From: Hydrogenovibrio sp. UBA650
GTDB taxonomy: Bacteria > Pseudomonadota > Gammaproteobacteria > Thiomicrospirales > Thiomicrospiraceae
Assembly (NCBI GenBank): GCA_002299245.1
Contig: DBOI01000100.1
Location: 1-34,676, forward strand
Direction of reading: 5' to 3'
DNA: 34,676 nt
Both the position numbers and the translations under genes were made by a program. The notes under the pieces were generated by a model. The model saw nothing but the letters and a program-made list of their open reading frames with translations. It was not told where the DNA came from and made no database searches. Below, in pieces: positions 31,923 to 34,676 of the stretch (position 1 is the stretch's first letter; every line of letters begins with the position of its first letter).

Positions 31923-33344
31923 TTGAGTCTTGTTGCTGTTTTTTTTCGCGCTGCTATCGCTGCCACTATATTGACGATGCCTTTCTCAGTTGTTAAGGCA
32001 GAAGAGTGGGACGATCTGCTGGGTGACAGATATGAAGCTGCCGAGAGGATTGAAAAAGCAGCTCGCCCTTCGTCTGGAAATAAGCAGCGTTTACAGGTTG
32101 TAAAGAGACTAGATCAAGAAATACTGATATTAAGAGCTGAGTTAGCCAAAAAACAGAACAATGTACGTCGTGTTCGACAATACCTAAATGAGTTGGACAA
32201 ACAGCACATATTGCCACCATTCATTAGTCGAGTTGAGCAGCTACAGCAATTTGTGGCAAACAATTCTGATTTTTTACCATCTCATCAGGCTTATGTGCAG
32301 CAAATTCAATTTCCATTAAATGACCCCAAAGCCGTGGTAGCTATAGTTCTACCTACATCCGGGGAATATGGTGTTGCTGGCTTAAGTATTCAGAATGCCA
32401 TACAAGAAGGACTAAAAAAATCTGGATTTGCCGGGCAGTTGATTGCGGTTGATAGTTCTCTTTATACATCTGCCAATGAAATTTGGCAGATATTGCGACC
32501 CTACCAACCAGATTTTATTTTTGGGCCTTTAGAAAAAGATAAAGTTATTGGCTGGAAGCAACTCGGTACTAGAGTGCAAACACTTTTTTTTAATGACAGT
32601 GGCTATCTTGGAGTAGGAGAGTTTAGTCTAACTCCAAACCGTTTGGCAGGTTTAGAACAGGTTTTTCAACTGCTTCAGCAAGCTCAGTATCAGAATATTC
32701 TTGTTTTACGAGACCTTTCTCAAAGTTCCGCAGAGCTTGAAGAGGCTTTTCAACAGGCCTGGTTAAATATATACCCAAATCAACACTATAATTTAGAGAT
32801 TGTTGACGGCAATGTCGGTCAGTCGATTGATGATGTTTTGGCGATTTCAAATTCTGAAGCGAGACACAGATGGCTGCAAAAAGTGATGAGTGCTTCCCTA
32901 GAGTTTGAAGCTCGTACACGCCAGGATGTTGAAGCAGTCATTTCGTTTGTGCCGCAAAACCTGGCGATTCAAATTGCTCCTTATTTAGATTACTTGTCTG
33001 CCCAGAGAGAAATTACTCATATCTGGTATCCGAGCAAAACGCCAAGTGCATCCTATTTGCAGTTTAATATCGATGCTTGGCAGCAAACCTTTGTGGTTTT
33101 ACCGCAATCAATCAGTATTAAAACCTCACGCAAAAAGTCTCAAATCGAGACAAATTCAAAAAATGGCCTGTTTTATGCTTTAGGACGAGTGGCCGTTGAA
33201 ATTGTTAGTAGTCCTCAATTGTCAGCTTCTGCTGACACCATTGAGACTACTGATTATGGAAGTTTTGTTCGCAATGCTTCAGGGCAATTTCAACTGTTGC
33301 CAGTTGTCTATTGGGCAGATAATGGGAATCTTTCTAGATTTTAA
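31923..33344 (+). CDS. LpoA/LppC-like penicillin-binding-protein activator, non-lipidated
   Basis: The 473-residue protein has a signal peptide ending in FSVVKA-EEW, a helical region (about 35-120) and a periplasmic-binding-protein-like domain starting VVAIVLPTSGEYGVAGLSIQ. This resembles LpoA/LppC, outer-membrane lipoproteins that stimulate PBP1A. The start codon appears to be TTG 31923 after AGAGGT; no upstream ATG fits, and starting at the next ATG (31978) would destroy the signal. There is no Cys lipobox, so this version should be soluble in the periplasm. It follows pepN by 28 bp. The family call is from fold-like motifs and is moderately sure. Confidence 0.72.
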   Translation: MSLVAVFFRAAIAATILTMPFSVVKAEEWDDLLGDRYEAAERIEKAARPSSGNKQRLQVVKRLDQEILILRAELAKKQNNVRRVRQYLNELDKQHILPPFISRVEQLQQFVANNSDFLPSHQAYVQQIQFPLNDPKAVVAIVLPTSGEYGVAGLSIQNAIQEGLKKSGFAGQLIAVDSSLYTSANEIWQILRPYQPDFIFGPLEKDKVIGWKQLGTRVQTLFFNDSGYLGVGEFSLTPNRLAGLEQVFQLLQQAQYQNILVLRDLSQSSAELEEAFQQAWLNIYPNQHYNLEIVDGNVGQSIDDVLAISNSEARHRWLQKVMSASLEFEARTRQDVEAVISFVPQNLAIQIAPYLDYLSAQREITHIWYPSKTPSASYLQFNIDAWQQTFVVLPQSISIKTSRKKSQIETNSKNGLFYALGRVAVEIVSSPQLSASADTIETTDYGSFVRNASGQFQLLPVVYWADNGNLSRF

Positions 33345-33429
33345 ATTCACACTCTATTTGAGAATCTGAAATCTTCTACTAGCAAGTCCTGTAATGCTTC
33401 AATAGTTTTGTTTATTGAGGAATTTATGA

Positions 33430-34623
33430 GTGGCTAACCCAGACGAGACCTTTGACCCTAATGACTTGGAAAGCATCGATGCTCTGCTTGATGAAGCTGA
33501 GCTAGAAGCGGTCTCTGATGACTTGGATGTTGATCAAGAGTCGCCAGAATCAGCTGAAATAGAGCAAGATTTTGAGCAGATTGATGATGGAGATAATGAA
33601 GAACCTCCGACTGACCCTAGCCCGGAAATAGATACTGATCAAGCAGAAGCTTCGGAACCAGCTGAACAGGCTGATGATGACATTATGGACTCGCTCGATG
33701 AGTTGGTCTCGGAAGCTGAGGGTGAGAATACTTCGGAAATAATAGATAAGCTTCAGGAAGACCTTGAAAGTGACCCTGAACCAGAAGTTGTTGGTGTTGC
33801 TGACCCTTTAGATAAGGTTATAGAACCAGTTCAAGAGAACAAAAAAAGTGCCGTTGAAGTTAATAACGATGTCGATGACTTTTTAGAAAAACGGGCTGCG
33901 GCACAGTCAACTCAGAAGGCAAATATATCGGTGGATGATATGGACTCGATTAAAAAACTAATCATTATATTTGGATCGGTGCTCAGTGTTTTATTGCTGA
34001 CAGCGATTGGTATCGGAGTCTGGTCGGCACTTGCAGCAAGTTCAGCTGGCGTTGACGATGATACAAAACAACTCATTGAGTCAATAAAGGTGGCAACAGA
34101 CACCAATGGCGCAGCGATTGGTTCGAGTGAAAAAACAACCAAGTCAGTTGAGAAAAAGCTAGATGCGATTAACTTTCAAATAGAGCAGTTGGCTGCAGAC
34201 ATTGCCGCTCTGGAGAGTGGTAAAGCTAACAAAGAGGAGATGATTGATCCTCTGGGCCTCGGAGCTCCAAAGGATAAACAAGGTTCTGATAAAAAGCCTG
34301 TTGTTCAAACTGCGATGATGGCCCCAGTGGCAGCTAGCCCAGAGATGATGAAAAAAATTAGTGCAGTTAGCAGCCGACTTTACAAAGCACACAAACGTAT
34401 CGATGAGATTAATAAGCGAGTCAAAACCTTACAGAGCCAATCTTCAACACTTATGCAGAGCGTGAAGCTGATAGAGAAAGAAGCGTTAATCGTGCAAACA
34501 GAACGAGTTTCCAAGCAAAAAGAGATGGAAGCAAAGGCCAAAAAAGCTGAGCAAAATCCCTACCGGTATTCTGCACCAGATGGCGGCTTTTATGATGAAT
34601 CGGTTTCAGATTCATACCCATAG
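33430..34623 (+). CDS. Acidic single-pass membrane protein with coiled coil, unknown function
   Basis: I do not recognise this 397-residue protein. Residues 1-150 are extremely rich in Asp and Glu and poor in hydrophobics, so probably disordered. One membrane helix (about 176-198) is in the segment LIIIFGSVLSVLLLTAIGI. After it come an Ala/Ser-rich stretch and two predicted coiled-coil parts (about 215-265 and 300-365), and a short tail rich in Tyr and Pro. The N-terminus is probably cytoplasmic. The start is GTG 33430 with GAGG 9 nt upstream. An ATG 4 bp earlier reads only ATG-AGT-GGC-TAA. It may be co-transcribed with the LpoA-like gene, 85 bp upstream. Confidence 0.8.
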   Translation: MANPDETFDPNDLESIDALLDEAELEAVSDDLDVDQESPESAEIEQDFEQIDDGDNEEPPTDPSPEIDTDQAEASEPAEQADDDIMDSLDELVSEAEGENTSEIIDKLQEDLESDPEPEVVGVADPLDKVIEPVQENKKSAVEVNNDVDDFLEKRAAAQSTQKANISVDDMDSIKKLIIIFGSVLSVLLLTAIGIGVWSALAASSAGVDDDTKQLIESIKVATDTNGAAIGSSEKTTKSVEKKLDAINFQIEQLAADIAALESGKANKEEMIDPLGLGAPKDKQGSDKKPVVQTAMMAPVAASPEMMKKISAVSSRLYKAHKRIDEINKRVKTLQSQSSTLMQSVKLIEKEALIVQTERVSKQKEMEAKAKKAEQNPYRYSAPDGGFYDESVSDSYP

Positions 34624-34658
34624 CAATTGGATTCTATGAAGGTTATGAAGGTTGGTAT

Positions 34659-34676
34659 ATGAAAAAAACAAATTGT
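34659..34676 (+). CDS. Start of a further gene, cut by the window end
   Basis: ATG 34659 begins M-K-K-T-N-C, with GAAGG about 8 nt upstream and the end of the acidic-protein gene 35 bp before. Only six codons are visible. The Lys-rich start could open a signal peptide, but nothing more can be said. Confidence 0.4.

Noticed and set aside
1..34676. CRISPR array, insertion sequence, prophage, tRNA or rRNA genes
   Set aside because: No regularly spaced repeats, transposase-like frames, phage genes or cloverleaf/rRNA signatures were seen on either strand.

Overview
The window looks like ordinary chromosome from a gammaproteobacterium of moderately low GC content. The gene set suggests a sulfur-oxidiser-like lineage such as Thiomicrospira, Hydrogenovibrio or Thiomicrorhabdus. 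That placement is inferred from family resemblance and from gene content: PEP carboxylase, class I FBPase, family I pyrophosphatase, a sodium-type flagellar stator, FNR, and ThiI with a rhodanese tail. No phylogenetic search was possible. No tRNA, rRNA, insertion sequence, prophage or CRISPR array was seen.

Layout. Positions 1-601 hold the end of an amidohydrolase-type gene. Positions 620-5420 are a minus-strand block: tetR, a frameshifted secreted metallo-beta-lactamase-fold gene, an ICMT-like methyltransferase, trpS and a divergent trpB. Positions 5671-9279 are a plus-strand run of pcnB, folK, panB and panC. It is followed by a pomAB/motAB stator pair (9366-10860) and a convergent panD. Positions 11454-15988 are a minus-strand carbon block of ppc, ppa and fbp, where intrinsic terminators follow each gene. 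Then come thiI, a DUF423 membrane protein, an unusual PyrD-like flavoprotein, an MltF-like lytic transglycosylase, a lipoamide-dehydrogenase-like enzyme, rnr and rlmB. Positions 25861-27054 (minus) encode a ketohexokinase-like PfkB kinase fused to a C-terminal Rieske [2Fe-2S] domain. Positions 27582-34676 hold fnr, a candidate FNR-activated small RNA, an orphan pal, pepN, an LpoA-like gene without a lipobox, an acidic single-pass membrane protein of unknown function, and the first codons of another gene.

How the genes work together. Most are housekeeping. FolK and PanB/C/D serve folate and pantothenate synthesis. PcnB, Rnr and RlmB serve RNA decay and modification. Ppc, Ppa and Fbp serve anaplerosis and gluconeogenesis or CO2 fixation. 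Pal, the LpoA-like protein and the MltF-like enzyme serve the envelope.

The observations most worth a second look are five. First, the kinase-Rieske fusion with a complete CxH/CxxH cluster site. Second, a perfect FNR box 41.5 bp before the expected start of a roughly 75-nt transcript that ends in an intrinsic terminator. Third, a frameshift in the metallo-hydrolase gene that falls exactly on a dnaX-type A AAA AAG heptamer in the correct frame. Fourth, a class-2-like PyrD with a class-1-like cysteine at the catalytic-base position. Fifth, a recurrent TAACAGGCCTGTTA palindrome.
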